From contig NZ_JASHKN010000005.1 in NCBI RefSeq assembly GCF_030056735.1, positions 224,023 through 288,022 of the forward strand: 64,000 nt of DNA, given 5' to 3'. The stretch is from Rhodococcus sp. IEGM 1409 (lineage in GTDB: Bacteria; Actinomycetota; Actinomycetes; Mycobacteriales; Mycobacteriaceae). The notes beneath the pieces were generated by a model. It had not been told where the DNA came from, did no database searches, and saw nothing but the letters and a program-made list of their open reading frames with translations. The translations under genes and the position numbers were made by a program. Below, piece after piece: positions 34,737 to 43,160 of this stretch; positions within the stretch are counted from its first letter, which is position 1, and each line of letters begins with the position of its first letter.

Positions 34737-36256
34737 CGACGCTCGGTGGGCTTGCCGTGTGGCAGCCGTCGTTTGTTCTCGACGTGGTGTCCGCGAGCTT
34801 CGGCCGATTGCTGAGGGCGGCCGGAGTTTCCGCGTCACCGGCCGAGGTCGTCGAGGTTCGGCGTGTCCTCGCGATGGTCGGCGCCTCGGATCGCGAGACA
34901 TTGCGAGCGTGTCTCCGGGCAGTGTGCGCCAAGTACTCTCACGAGCAAGCCGGTTTCGAGCGGGCGTTCGACGCGCTGTTCCGGCCGGCCGCGGACAAAG
35001 CGCACGCCGAGCGGATGGCATCGCGAGCCGAGGTGGCGGACGGTCTACCTACCGCGCTCGGGATCGACGAGGATCAAGAAGTTGGTCGGTACGCCGAGTA
35101 CAACGAGCGTGCGGCCGAGGTAGGCGACTACTTCGATACTCCGGAAGCGGAGAAAGGCTTCAACCCGCACAAGGACGACGACGACGTCTCCATGACGTCG
35201 AGTGACGCCGAACTGTCGGTCGATACCGGTTCGGAGACCGGTCGACGCGGAGTCAGTTACACGGTCGACGTGGACCGTGCCGCATCGGCGGTGGTCGGCG
35301 ACCTCAGTACCAGTGTTGCTGCAGCAGCGGTCGGTTCGTTGTCATGGGACGATCCGACGTCGATCCTGGCCTGGCTGGACGCATACGACCCGAGCAAGGC
35401 GTACGCCGACGTCTCCGACGACGGGCCGTTGACGCAGGCGCAATTGAATCGGCTCGTCGAGGCAGTCGAAGCGTTTGTGCAAGCGCTCTCGGCCGCTGCG
35501 CTGGCCGAATCCGCTCCCGACGCGCCGGACAGCGAATCTGCTGCAGGTGCAACGCACAACGACATCGAACTCGCGTGCCACGAGGTGCTTCGGCGGATGA
35601 GAGGGCCGTCCAGGCCTCGTCCTCGTGAGCGCTCCCGTGGGCATCTCGACATGCGACGCACGGTGCGTTCGAGCCTGCGCACCGACGGGATACCCTTCCA
35701 TCTGGTCGTGAAAGCTCCTCGCCCCGATCGTGTCCGACTACTTCTGATCGCAGACGTGTCCCTGTCGGTGCGCCCGATCACCGCGTTCACTCTGCGGTTG
35801 GCTCAGGCAATGCATCGCCGGGCAGATCGTTGTGAGGTGCTCGCGTTCGTCGATCGTCCGGTCGACGTGACCGACACCCTTCTCGCCAGTAGTGGTGATG
35901 GTGCACTGGCCGCTGTACTCGCGCACCCGGGCCTGGATCTGGAAGCCAGCAGCGACTACGGGCGGGTGCTCACAGAATTGTCGGACGAGCACGGAAACAC
36001 CTTGAACTCGCGGACTTCCGTCATCATCGTGGGCGACGGTCGATGCAACGGGTTGCCTCCGCAGGTGGACAAGCTGGAAGAGTTACGACGCAAGGTCCAC
36101 CGTCTGGCCTGGATCACGCCGGAACCACAGCGCTACTGGAACCAGGCGTCATGCGCGATGCCGGAGTATTCGGAGATCTGCGACGAGGTTGTTGTTGCCC
36201 GAGATGCCGCGCAACTGATGGCAAAGGCCGCTGAACTGGGGCACGCACTTCGCTGA
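34733..36256 (+). CDS. VWA-domain protein (CoxE-like), MoxR partner
   Basis: 507 residues. N-terminal helical region, a long acidic middle (residues ~120-300, with DKDDDD-like stretch KDDDDVSMTSSD), then a von Willebrand A domain: MIDAS residues Asp341-x-Ser343-x-Ser345 (LLLIADVSLSVRP), and later IIVGDGRCNG. CoxE-type proteins work with a MoxR ATPase in metal-centre maturation (for example of CO dehydrogenase). ATG overlaps the moxR stop. This pair behind mdo is conserved context in related actinobacteria as far as I recall; its function for alcohol dehydrogenases has not been shown. Confidence 0.85.
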   Translation: MTTLGGLAVWQPSFVLDVVSASFGRLLRAAGVSASPAEVVEVRRVLAMVGASDRETLRACLRAVCAKYSHEQAGFERAFDALFRPAADKAHAERMASRAEVADGLPTALGIDEDQEVGRYAEYNERAAEVGDYFDTPEAEKGFNPHKDDDDVSMTSSDAELSVDTGSETGRRGVSYTVDVDRAASAVVGDLSTSVAAAAVGSLSWDDPTSILAWLDAYDPSKAYADVSDDGPLTQAQLNRLVEAVEAFVQALSAAALAESAPDAPDSESAAGATHNDIELACHEVLRRMRGPSRPRPRERSRGHLDMRRTVRSSLRTDGIPFHLVVKAPRPDRVRLLLIADVSLSVRPITAFTLRLAQAMHRRADRCEVLAFVDRPVDVTDTLLASSGDGALAAVLAHPGLDLEASSDYGRVLTELSDEHGNTLNSRTSVIIVGDGRCNGLPPQVDKLEELRRKVHRLAWITPEPQRYWNQASCAMPEYSEICDEVVVARDAAQLMAKAAELGHALR

Positions 36257-36293
36257 TGTCACTGCGCGATCCGTCGTGAACTAGTTTGATCTG

Positions 36294-36641
36294 ATGACCG
36301 AAATCAGGGGATCGATCTGGCGACCGATAGCGGCGCTGACAGTGCTCGGAGCAGTTTGCGGGCTTGTCGCGCTCGGCGTGTTTCAGTGGTGGTGGAAGTC
36401 TTTGGCGTCACCGCACATTCTCACCGGCGGAACCTATCGGGATCGATTTTCCGAACCGACATTCACCGGACCCGGATTCATGGATCTCTTTCCGGCAGAA
36501 CCTGCCCCGTGGTTGTATTCGGGACTTGTCCTCGGGCCGACCGTTGTCGGCTTGCTCGCCGGGATCGTGTTTGTGGTGTTCTTCAGGCGTAATCACGCGC
36601 AGAACCGCGCGATTACACCTGACGGATCATCAGAGCGCTAG
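36294..36641 (+). CDS. Small membrane protein, unknown function
   Basis: 115 residues. Helix 1 near residues 11-31 (AALTVLGAVCGLVALGVFQW) and helix 2 near 76-98 (LVLGPTVVGLLAGIVFVVFF), separated by a 45-residue outside loop rich in aromatic and Pro residues. No named family is evident. It follows the VWA gene by 37 bp on the same strand and may belong to that operon. Its stop overlaps by 12 bp the end of the opposing RNHCP gene. Confidence 0.7.
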   Translation: MTEIRGSIWRPIAALTVLGAVCGLVALGVFQWWWKSLASPHILTGGTYRDRFSEPTFTGPGFMDLFPAEPAPWLYSGLVLGPTVVGLLAGIVFVVFFRRNHAQNRAITPDGSSER

Positions 36642-37256
36642 CAACGCTCGCGTGCCCAGTCGGGGATCCGCCAACGGGCGTAGCGCCAAGCGCAGCAGGA
36701 CCAGGGCGTTGTCGTCGCCGGCGATCCTGTTGACTTTCAACGTATTGCACTCGACGCACTGGTGAACGAGCATCCATTCACCGTCTTGCCGGACTGTCAA
36801 GGACAGCGCGGCCATTGCGCCTCTGCACTGTTGTGCTCGGTCGCCGGGTATACGCCCGTCCACGTGTCGGCTTGCCAGACAGTTCGGGCAGCGGTTCCGA
36901 TGGGCGGTCTCCGGGGCCGCGGTGGAGATGTCCAAACGGCATGTGAGACAACGGAAACTCGATCCTGGCTCGCCGCCGAATTCGTGCAGTACGTAGTTGG
37001 TGCGTTGCGGTGACCGCCGCGAGCGGGAGCCGGGATTCTTACGTGGCATCTGCGTTCTCTCCCCTCCCAAGTCGCCGAAGGCTTCGAGTGGGAAGGGCGG
37101 TTGCGCGAGTGGCCGCACTGCCATCCTCATCAACGACAACTGGTTGTCGTCTCGGCTGACGGGGTTGGAGGTGAGTTCGAGGCATTGTGCGCAGCGGTGG
37201 ATGATCATCCAATCGCCGCTTCGCAGCACCGAGATCGAATTGTGTGATTGAGGCAC
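36630..37256 (-). CDS. RNHCP-domain protein with partial N-terminal duplication
   Basis: 208 residues. The second part (from Met70) is a complete RNHCP protein: FRCLTCRLDIST, the name-giving HRNRCPNCLASRHVDG, GDRAQQCRGAMAAL and a closing GEWMLVHQCVECNTLKVNRI. The first 69 residues repeat only that closing element (GDWMIIHRCAQCLELTSNPV followed by RDDNQLSLMRMAVRPL), in frame. Paired cysteines suggest zinc binding. GTG 37256 has AGGAG seven bases upstream, while Met70 (37049) also has GGGAGGGGAGAG, which is coded through; both starts may be used. Function of the family is unknown. Confidence 0.75.
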   Translation of the reverse strand: MPQSHNSISVLRSGDWMIIHRCAQCLELTSNPVSRDDNQLSLMRMAVRPLAQPPFPLEAFGDLGGERTQMPRKNPGSRSRRSPQRTNYVLHEFGGEPGSSFRCLTCRLDISTAAPETAHRNRCPNCLASRHVDGRIPGDRAQQCRGAMAALSLTVRQDGEWMLVHQCVECNTLKVNRIAGDDNALVLLRLALRPLADPRLGTRALLAL

Positions 37257-37708
37257 TGGAGAACTCCTAGCTGAGTGAACAAAGCAGGTAGGAGCAGGCC
37301 GAGGGAACCTCGCGGCTGTCAGTCCGTCGTTTGCAGGATCAGGTTTCGGGGATCATCAGGTGATCTCGAGGATTGTGGACAGAGCAGGGGCGGGAGGCGT
37401 ACTCGGCGCGGGTTGGTTCATAAACACCTTCTGGATCAGTACTACCGGCCGCTCTGGCCGAAACCGAAAGTACAACGGGACCCAATTGCCGCGCCATCCA
37501 TTTTCCGGCGACGCCGCACCTGCCCAAATGGGTAGGTAAGTGCCTCTCCTTCGGTGGGTGTGCCGCTACTGCCGTCCGCGTAGGCTCGGGGCCAGCACTT
37601 GTAAGGTGGATCACACCAGTTGGTGCACGTGACAGTTGGTGCACGTGACAGCGACGGCTGGGCAATCCCGAGGCGGGAATCTCAGAGCCGCGAGAGGAGA
37701 GTGGGGTC
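37257..37708. other. 452-bp non-coding spacer before the iron alcohol dehydrogenase
   Basis: No gene is visible. It holds the divergent promoters of the RNHCP gene and the alcohol dehydrogenase/two-component operon, plus a 16-bp tandem repeat near its right end. A GC-rich ribosome site (GAGAGGAGAGTGGGG) lies just before 37709. Confidence 0.6.
37618..37649. repeat. 16-bp tandem repeat with palindromic core
   Basis: AGTTGGTGCACGTGAC occurs twice head to tail (37618-37633, 37634-37649). Each unit contains GTGCAC and CACGTG palindromes. It lies 60-90 bp before the alcohol dehydrogenase start, where an activator would bind, so it could be a tandem operator. Confidence 0.6.
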
Positions 37709-38914
37709 GTGTCCGTGGCTTATCCGGATGCTGTGAACCACGGTGTTCATCGCCGTGGCACTGCTGCTCGACTGGTCAAATTTCACGCCCCCGAGATCGT
37801 CTTCGGCATTGGATCCCTGGTCGAGGCAGCACACGCGACTCTGAGGTTCGGCGGGTTCCGGCCGTTCCTGGTGACCGATCCCGGTCTGATCGACGCGGGA
37901 TGGGTCAGCGAACTCGAAGGCCATCTCACCGAGCAGGGATTGACCGCGACGGTGTGGTCAGGGCTGACGCCCAACCCCAAGGACTTCGAGATCGCGGCCG
38001 GATTCGAGGTGTACCAGGAAGGCGAGTGCGACGTCATCATCGCGCTTGGCGGCGGTTCCGTCATCGACGCGGCAAAAGGCGTCGCCGTCCTCGCTGCCAA
38101 CGGTGGCAACATACTCGACTACGAGGGTGTAGATCAGGCGACAAAACCGATACCGCCGTTGGTGATGGTTCCCACCACGTCCGGCACGGGCGCGGACGTG
38201 TCGCAATTCTGCATCGTCACGGACACGACGCGCGGCACCAAAATCACCATCATCGGCCGGGCACTGGTCCCCGATGTGACGGTCATCGATCCGCGGTTGC
38301 TCACGACGATGCCCGAGTGGCTCAATGCTGCAACGGGATTGGATGCATTGACGCACGGTATCGAAGCCTTCGTCTCGCTGGCGCACAATCCGTTGACTGA
38401 TCATCACGCGCTCCGCGCTGTCGGGTTGGTGACCGAGAATCTGGTGCACACGATCCAGGACCCGATGGAGATGGAAGCGCGGTCGGTGATGGCGCAGGCG
38501 AGCCTCGAGGCTGGGTTGGCGTTCACCAACGCGATACTCGGCGCCGCGCACGCGATGAGCCATCAGGTGGGCGGCATGCTCGACCTGCCGCACGGCGTCA
38601 TCAACGGAATTCTGTTGCCCCACGTCATCCGGTTCAATTCAACGACGGACGCTGCCCCCTTTGTTGCCATCGCTGCGGCACTGAGTCTTCCCGAGCAGCA
38701 CGGCACTCCGGAGGAAGCAGCGCTGGCGGTGGCCGATCGGGTCGAACGGCTCGCGCGCGAGGTCGGCGTGCCGAAGGGGCTTGGGGAGGTGGGTGTTCGA
38801 GAGGAAGATCTCAGTAGGCTCGCCAGCTTCGCGTTGCTCGACGCCTGCATGTCCACCAATCCCAGGGAAGCGACGCAGGAGCAGATGGTGGCGTTGTTCA
38901 GAGGTGCCTTGTGA
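37709..38914 (+). CDS. Iron-containing alcohol dehydrogenase (1,3-propanediol dehydrogenase-like)
   Basis: 401 residues. NAD-binding ALGGGSVIDAAKG; metal ligands Asp212 and His216 (GLDALTHGIEAF), His281 or His285 (HAMSHQVGG) and His295 (DLPHGVING). Distinct from Mdo and closer to ordinary NAD-dependent iron alcohol dehydrogenases. In M. smegmatis a similar gene (described as a 1,3-propanediol dehydrogenase) lies next to mnoSR and mno, matching the order here. GTG 37709 start with GAGAGTGGGG upstream. Followed directly by the histidine kinase gene, so it may be co-transcribed. Confidence 0.86.
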   Translation: MSVAYPDAVNHGVHRRGTAARLVKFHAPEIVFGIGSLVEAAHATLRFGGFRPFLVTDPGLIDAGWVSELEGHLTEQGLTATVWSGLTPNPKDFEIAAGFEVYQEGECDVIIALGGGSVIDAAKGVAVLAANGGNILDYEGVDQATKPIPPLVMVPTTSGTGADVSQFCIVTDTTRGTKITIIGRALVPDVTVIDPRLLTTMPEWLNAATGLDALTHGIEAFVSLAHNPLTDHHALRAVGLVTENLVHTIQDPMEMEARSVMAQASLEAGLAFTNAILGAAHAMSHQVGGMLDLPHGVINGILLPHVIRFNSTTDAAPFVAIAAALSLPEQHGTPEEAALAVADRVERLAREVGVPKGLGEVGVREEDLSRLASFALLDACMSTNPREATQEQMVALFRGAL

Positions 38915-38946
38915 AGCGGGACACTGTGAAGCGGGACACTGTGAAG
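38911..38946 (+). repeat. 15-bp tandem repeat at the dehydrogenase stop
   Basis: GTGAAGCGGGACACT is repeated at 38911-38925 and 38926-38940, with a further GTGAAG. The first copy includes the stop codon of the alcohol dehydrogenase, so the duplication only lengthens the spacer before the kinase gene. Confidence 0.9.
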
Positions 38947-38957
38947 AGGTGCAGACG

Positions 38958-40361
38958 ATGACCGCGGACCTGTCCCGGCTCACCGGATTACGGTCGGGTA
39001 AGAGTTCGTTCTACCCGCAGTATCGAGGTGCGGCCGAGCGACTCGAGCGCGTCGTACATGCTCTGGAATTGATTTCGCGAGCCTTGGTGCGGACCGTCGA
39101 GGGGCCGGAAACCCTGGTCTGCGCGGTCGCGGAAGCCGCCCGTGCTCATCTGAGTGCCAACTGGATAGTCTTCGCCTTGGCCGACGGGACCTTGCCCGAC
39201 GCCGGGCCACGGCGATTGGTCCTCGGTCCGGATGCGACGCCGTTCCTGGTCGACAATGTGGAAGGGCCACCGCTTCCGGAGGACGTCGTCGAATGCCTCG
39301 ACGACATCAGGCACGGAAGAATCGAGTCCAACTCGGTGATCGACGCTCACTACGCGTTTGTGCCGATCGTGCTCGGCGGTGGTGTGGTCGGCGCCTTTGC
39401 GGCCTGGACGCCGGTCAACCGGACGCTCGATACGACGGACGGGGCCGTGCTCAGCATCCTGGCCAGCCAGACTGCTGTGGCCCTGCAGAATTCGGCGCTC
39501 TATCAGCGCGGACAGCTACTGCTCGAACGGGCTGAAGATGCGTATGCGGAGGCCAATCGCACTGCGGCCGATCTTGCGGTGCGCAACAGCGAATTGGAGT
39601 CCACTCAGCGTCAACTCGGAGTGGCGCACCGACATCAGGTGGTCGACGACGAACGTCACCGGATCGCCCGCGAACTTCACGACAGCGTGACGCAGGCGGT
39701 GTTGTCGGCCGGCATGCAGATCGAGGTCTGCCGCAGCGACATCCCGGAAGCCGAACGTAGCGAAAGACTCGACTTGGCAAAGGATTTGACCAAACGGGCA
39801 GTCGAGCAGCTTCGCTCGGCGATTTACGCTCTCAATCATTCCTCGGACGCGGACAGAACGTCGCTGCCCGAGATGCTCGAGCAGCTCGGCGTGGTTCACA
39901 TGCCGGACGAGTTGGCGGTCAGCGTTCGCGTCGGCGGTACCCCGACAGAACTTCCGGGCGATGCCGAGCACGCCCTTCTCCGGATCGCCGGGGAAGCCCT
40001 GTTCAACGCAGCGGTCCATGCTCACGCGAATCGGGCTGTCCTTCGTCTGACCTATCGGGCCGACTCCGTGTTGCTGTCGGTCTCCGACGACGGTGACGGT
40101 GACCCCGCCAGGATGCGGCTCATTCTCAAACTCGCAGCCACCAACGATGTCGACGGCCGCCACCGCGGTCTCGCGAACATGCAGGCGCGAACCTTGGAGT
40201 TGGGTGGCGCGTTGGAAGTGCGGCGGGCTCGGATCGGTGGGATACAGATTCTCGTGCGACTGCCACTGCCAGGAGCACTGCCACTGCCAGGAGCACTGCC
40301 GCTCGACTCGGGCATTGAAAACCTGTGCTCTACAACTGAAATCGAGAGCGAGGAATCATGA
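38958..40361 (+). CDS. GAF-domain sensor histidine kinase (HisKA_3), MnoS-like
   Basis: 467 residues. A GAF-type sensor domain (about 30-185), a coiled-coil, a HisKA_3 dimerisation helix with phosphoacceptor His241 (ARELHDSVTQAVL) and an HATPase domain (EALFNAAVHAHA; SDDGDGD). No membrane segments, so it senses a cytoplasmic signal. It overlaps the response regulator start by four bases. Position beside mdo and an iron alcohol dehydrogenase matches the M. smegmatis MnoS kinase that controls methanol/propanediol dehydrogenases. The C-terminus has an 18-nt duplication (LPLPGALPLPGALPL). ATG 38958 follows a 44-bp spacer full of tandem repeats. Confidence 0.86.
   Translation: MTADLSRLTGLRSGKSSFYPQYRGAAERLERVVHALELISRALVRTVEGPETLVCAVAEAARAHLSANWIVFALADGTLPDAGPRRLVLGPDATPFLVDNVEGPPLPEDVVECLDDIRHGRIESNSVIDAHYAFVPIVLGGGVVGAFAAWTPVNRTLDTTDGAVLSILASQTAVALQNSALYQRGQLLLERAEDAYAEANRTAADLAVRNSELESTQRQLGVAHRHQVVDDERHRIARELHDSVTQAVLSAGMQIEVCRSDIPEAERSERLDLAKDLTKRAVEQLRSAIYALNHSSDADRTSLPEMLEQLGVVHMPDELAVSVRVGGTPTELPGDAEHALLRIAGEALFNAAVHAHANRAVLRLTYRADSVLLSVSDDGDGDPARMRLILKLAATNDVDGRHRGLANMQARTLELGGALEVRRARIGGIQILVRLPLPGALPLPGALPLDSGIENLCSTTEIESEES
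40260..40295 (+). repeat. 18-bp in-frame tandem repeat in kinase 3' end
   Basis: CTGCCACTGCCAGGAGCA occurs twice (40260-40277 and 40278-40295), encoding LPLPGA twice after the ATPase domain. It lengthens a Pro/Leu tail and is probably neutral. Confidence 0.9.
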
Positions 40362-41041
40362 CCACTGCCCGCCCCGTCGTCACCCGTGGAGCGTCACCGG
40401 TTCAAAGTTTGGTTCGCATAGTCCTGGTCGACGACCACGCGATACTTCGGCAGGGGCTCCGCTCGGTGCTCGAGCGCGAAAGCGACCTCGAGATCGTGGG
40501 GGAGGCGTCGTCCCTCGCCGAGGCGCTTGCCGTCGTCGACAAGGTCGGTCCGGACATCGTCCTGATGGATCTCAAACTCTCCGCCAGTTCCGATTACGAG
40601 GGACTGACCCTCTGTGGCCAGTTGTCCGCGGCGCATCCTGGGCTCGGACTGTTGGTTCTCACCACCTTTCTCGATGATCAACTGGTGGTGCGAGCCGTGC
40701 ACGCAGGTGCTCGCGGCTATGTGGTCAAAGACGTCGACACCACCGAATTGGTGCGGGCGATCAGAGCGGTCTCGCGAGGCGAGAGTGCGTTCGATTCTCG
40801 CAGTGCATCGGCTGTCGTCCGTTCGCTCAACGGACAGTCGGTAACCAAGGAACGATTGACCGATCGTGAACTGGAAGTGCTGAGGCTTCTTGCAAATGGC
40901 TTGTCCAACATCAAGATCGGTGAGCGATTGTTCATCTCACCGACCACCGTCAAGTTCCACGTCAGCAACATCATGCGCAAACTCGAGGTGAGCCGGCGAG
41001 CGGAGGCCGTCTATGCCGCGAGTAAGCAAGGTCTGATCTAG
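40358..41041 (+). CDS. NarL/LuxR-type response regulator, MnoR-like
   Basis: 227 residues. Receiver domain with acidic pair Asp25-Asp26, phosphoacceptor Asp71 (IVLMDLKL) and Lys near 124 (YVVKD); C-terminal LuxR helix-turn-helix (LTDRELEVLRLLANGLSNIK through TTVKFHVSNIMRKL). ATG overlaps the kinase stop, so the pair forms one two-component system. Expected targets are mdo and the iron alcohol dehydrogenase. Its TAG stop sits in a CTAG shared with the stop of the opposing gene. Confidence 0.92.
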   Translation: MTTARPVVTRGASPVQSLVRIVLVDDHAILRQGLRSVLERESDLEIVGEASSLAEALAVVDKVGPDIVLMDLKLSASSDYEGLTLCGQLSAAHPGLGLLVLTTFLDDQLVVRAVHAGARGYVVKDVDTTELVRAIRAVSRGESAFDSRSASAVVRSLNGQSVTKERLTDRELEVLRLLANGLSNIKIGERLFISPTTVKFHVSNIMRKLEVSRRAEAVYAASKQGLI

Positions 41042-41577
41042 CTTCGGTCGGGGACCGTCCAGGCGCGTAGTGCCTGATGCTGGACGAGGAGGACACTCGC
41101 TCCAGTCGCGCGGAGAGTCGACGCGGTCATGTCGGCAGTCAGGCCGACTGCGATTCGTAGTACCAGAACCTCACGTTGGTCGTCGGTCAGACGACGTGGG
41201 CGTTTGAATTGCCCGGCGATGTTGTGTGACTGGGGAATTGCTGCAATCCGTTGCGAGGCCAACTCGTAGGCAAAAGTCTCGATTCGTGTGTCGGCCGAGA
41301 TCGAGTCGGACATTCGTGTGACGACGTCCAGAGTGCATTGGTGGGCGAGATCGTCGGCGAATGATGCGACAGACGTCCCGAGAAGTCTGGCGCGATAGTA
41401 GAGAACGACGCGAGGGTGCAATCGCGCCAGGAGTTTCGCGAGCGCATGGTGGTCGCCGGCGAATGCCTCGGCGGCGGTGCGATTCAACGAAATCGATCGT
41501 TCACAGGTTTCGGGTGAAGCGGTATGTCCGAAGGGGGGAGTCGGTGAAGTGTTCGCGCCCCTGATCGACAGCTTCAT
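41038..41577 (-). CDS. Sigma-70-like protein (divergent, possibly SigD-related)
   Basis: 179 residues. The central part resembles sigma region 2 (AGDHHALAKLLARLHPRVVL through LAHQCTLDVVTRM) and the C-terminal part region 4 (LTDDQREVLVLRIAVGLTAD then LRATGASVLLVQHQALRA). Both are weaker than in ordinary ECF sigma factors: region 2.4 residues and the helix-turn-helix (STLRATGASVLLVQHQAL) are atypical. It may be a SigD-like factor or a degenerate sigma. ATG 41577 is preferred over an upstream ATG at 41598. No anti-sigma gene is adjacent. Confidence 0.6.
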   Translation of the reverse strand: MKLSIRGANTSPTPPFGHTASPETCERSISLNRTAAEAFAGDHHALAKLLARLHPRVVLYYRARLLGTSVASFADDLAHQCTLDVVTRMSDSISADTRIETFAYELASQRIAAIPQSHNIAGQFKRPRRLTDDQREVLVLRIAVGLTADMTASTLRATGASVLLVQHQALRAWTVPDRS

Positions 41578-41661
41578 CAAACAACTCCTCGGGTACACCG
41601 CACTTCACCGTGCTGGAACGAGGATTGAGGTACCCCGCCGAAATTGCGGGTAAACCTGAAG

Positions 41662-42156
41662 TTACCTGCCAGGTGTCCGGTCTTTTCGCTGGGAGCGCCA
41701 GTCCGCGAGCATGCGCGGCATTTCCGCGGCCATGAAGTCGAAGAAGTCGCGCAGATCGGCCATGCGATCGCCGGCAGTGGTTCCTTCACCGAGGACCCGA
41801 ATGCCCTCGTCCGCAACTGCCGAGACCTGGTAGAGCGAGGACTGTTTCGTGACAAACGCGTCGGCCCACATGTCGATGCTGACGCAGTAGTGCTGACGCC
41901 TCGATCCGGGGACGGCCACACGCTCGATCAACCCGACTTGCTGGAGGTATCTGACGGCTCCGGAAATGGCAGCGGGGCTCACTCCCAACCGAGATCCGAG
42001 ATCTCCGGGTGTGGACGAGGGCGTCTCGCTGGTCATCAGCGCGGCCCACACGCGGGCGGGCATCGGCGGAAAACCCATGTCGCTCAGCACGAGTGAGAGT
42101 CGCTCGACATAATGGCGGCTCTCGTCCGGTGCAACGGTATGGCTGGTGTCGGTCAT
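41662..42156 (-). CDS. GbsR/MarR-type transcriptional regulator
   Basis: 164 residues. Winged helix SRLGVSPAAISGAVRYLQQV with wing AVPGSRRQHYCVS, preceded by MPARVWAALMTSETPSSTPG, the layout of GbsR-like MarR regulators. Divergent from a two-gene ABC exporter; an inverted repeat in the spacer is its likely site. Such pairs often repress a drug or lipid exporter. Ligand unknown. Confidence 0.87.
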   Translation of the reverse strand: MTDTSHTVAPDESRHYVERLSLVLSDMGFPPMPARVWAALMTSETPSSTPGDLGSRLGVSPAAISGAVRYLQQVGLIERVAVPGSRRQHYCVSIDMWADAFVTKQSSLYQVSAVADEGIRVLGEGTTAGDRMADLRDFFDFMAAEMPRMLADWRSQRKDRTPGR

Positions 42157-42188
42157 CGGAACCCTTCGATCTTTCCTCTTTTTCTATC

Positions 42189-42204
42189 TTCACACATTTG
42201 TGAA
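42189..42204. promoter_or_regulatory. Candidate operator between GbsR-like regulator and ABC exporter
   Basis: TTCACACATTTGTGAA has 6-bp arms (TTCACA/TGTGAA) around four bases, 20 bp before the ABC ATPase start. It would block a rightward promoter if bound by the divergent MarR-type protein. Confidence 0.5.
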
Positions 42205-42224
42205 ATCGGCGTACGGTCAAGTTC

Positions 42225-43160
42225 ATGGGTGCGGCGATTTCAGTGAAGAACCTCGTCAAGACGTTCGGTGCCACCCGCGCGCTGGATGGCCTCGATCTCG
42301 ATGTCTCGACGGGTGAAGTGCACGGTTTCCTAGGGCCGAACGGCTCCGGAAAGTCCACCACCATTCGGGTGCTCCTCGGCCTGCTCCGCTCCGATTCCGG
42401 AGACGCAACCGTTCTCGGCGGCGATCCGTGGCGAGACGCCGTGACTTTGCATCGACGGCTCGCGTACGTACCTGGCGACGTTAATCTGTGGCCCAACCTC
42501 ACCGGCGGGGAGGCTGTCGACCTGTTGGCCGGTCTGCGCGGTGGCTTGGACAGAAAACGGCGAAGCGAGTTGCTCGAGCGCTTCGAACTGGACCCGACCA
42601 AGAAGGCGCGAACGTACTCGAAAGGCAACCGGCAGAAGGTTGCACTCGTGGCAGCCTTTTCGTCGGACGTCGACCTTTACATCCTCGACGAACCGACATC
42701 AGGACTCGACCCGTTGATGGAAGCCGTGTTTCAGGACTGTGTCGAGGAGGTGGCTCACGCCGGGAAGACGGTTCTGCTGTCGAGCCATATCCTCGCCGAG
42801 GTCGAAGCGCTGTGCGATCGCGTGAGCATCATCCGCGACGGGCGGACGGTGGAAGAGGGAACACTGTCCGAACTCAGGCATCTCACGCGCACGTCTGTCT
42901 CGGCGGAGACGCAGCGCCCGATCGGTGGACTCGACGGGCTCGGCGGTGTCCACGACGCGGTGATCGACGGTAACCACTTCACCTGCGAAGTCGACAGTGC
43001 ACAACTCGGGCCGCTCATGACGTACTTGGTCGGCTTCGGGATCGTGGCGCTCACTTCCACTCCGCCGACGCTCGAAGAACTCTTCTTGCGGCACTACGGC
43101 GACGAGCGGGCCAGGGAGACTTCGGTCCACCTGCGAGCCGAGACCGGAGTACTGCCATGA
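42225..43160 (+). CDS. ABC transporter ATP-binding protein (DrrA-like)
   Basis: 311 residues. Walker [10 protein letters not shown], a signature motif [18 protein letters not shown] in place of LSGGQ (YSKGN), Walker [14 protein letters not shown] and the H-loop SSHILAE. The C-terminal ~80 residues form the extra domain seen in DrrA-type ATPases of drug and lipid exporters. Its stop overlaps the permease start (ATGA). Probably a multidrug or antibiotic exporter with the next gene. Confidence 0.9.
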   Translation: MGAAISVKNLVKTFGATRALDGLDLDVSTGEVHGFLGPNGSGKSTTIRVLLGLLRSDSGDATVLGGDPWRDAVTLHRRLAYVPGDVNLWPNLTGGEAVDLLAGLRGGLDRKRRSELLERFELDPTKKARTYSKGNRQKVALVAAFSSDVDLYILDEPTSGLDPLMEAVFQDCVEEVAHAGKTVLLSSHILAEVEALCDRVSIIRDGRTVEEGTLSELRHLTRTSVSAETQRPIGGLDGLGGVHDAVIDGNHFTCEVDSAQLGPLMTYLVGFGIVALTSTPPTLEELFLRHYGDERARETSVHLRAETGVLP

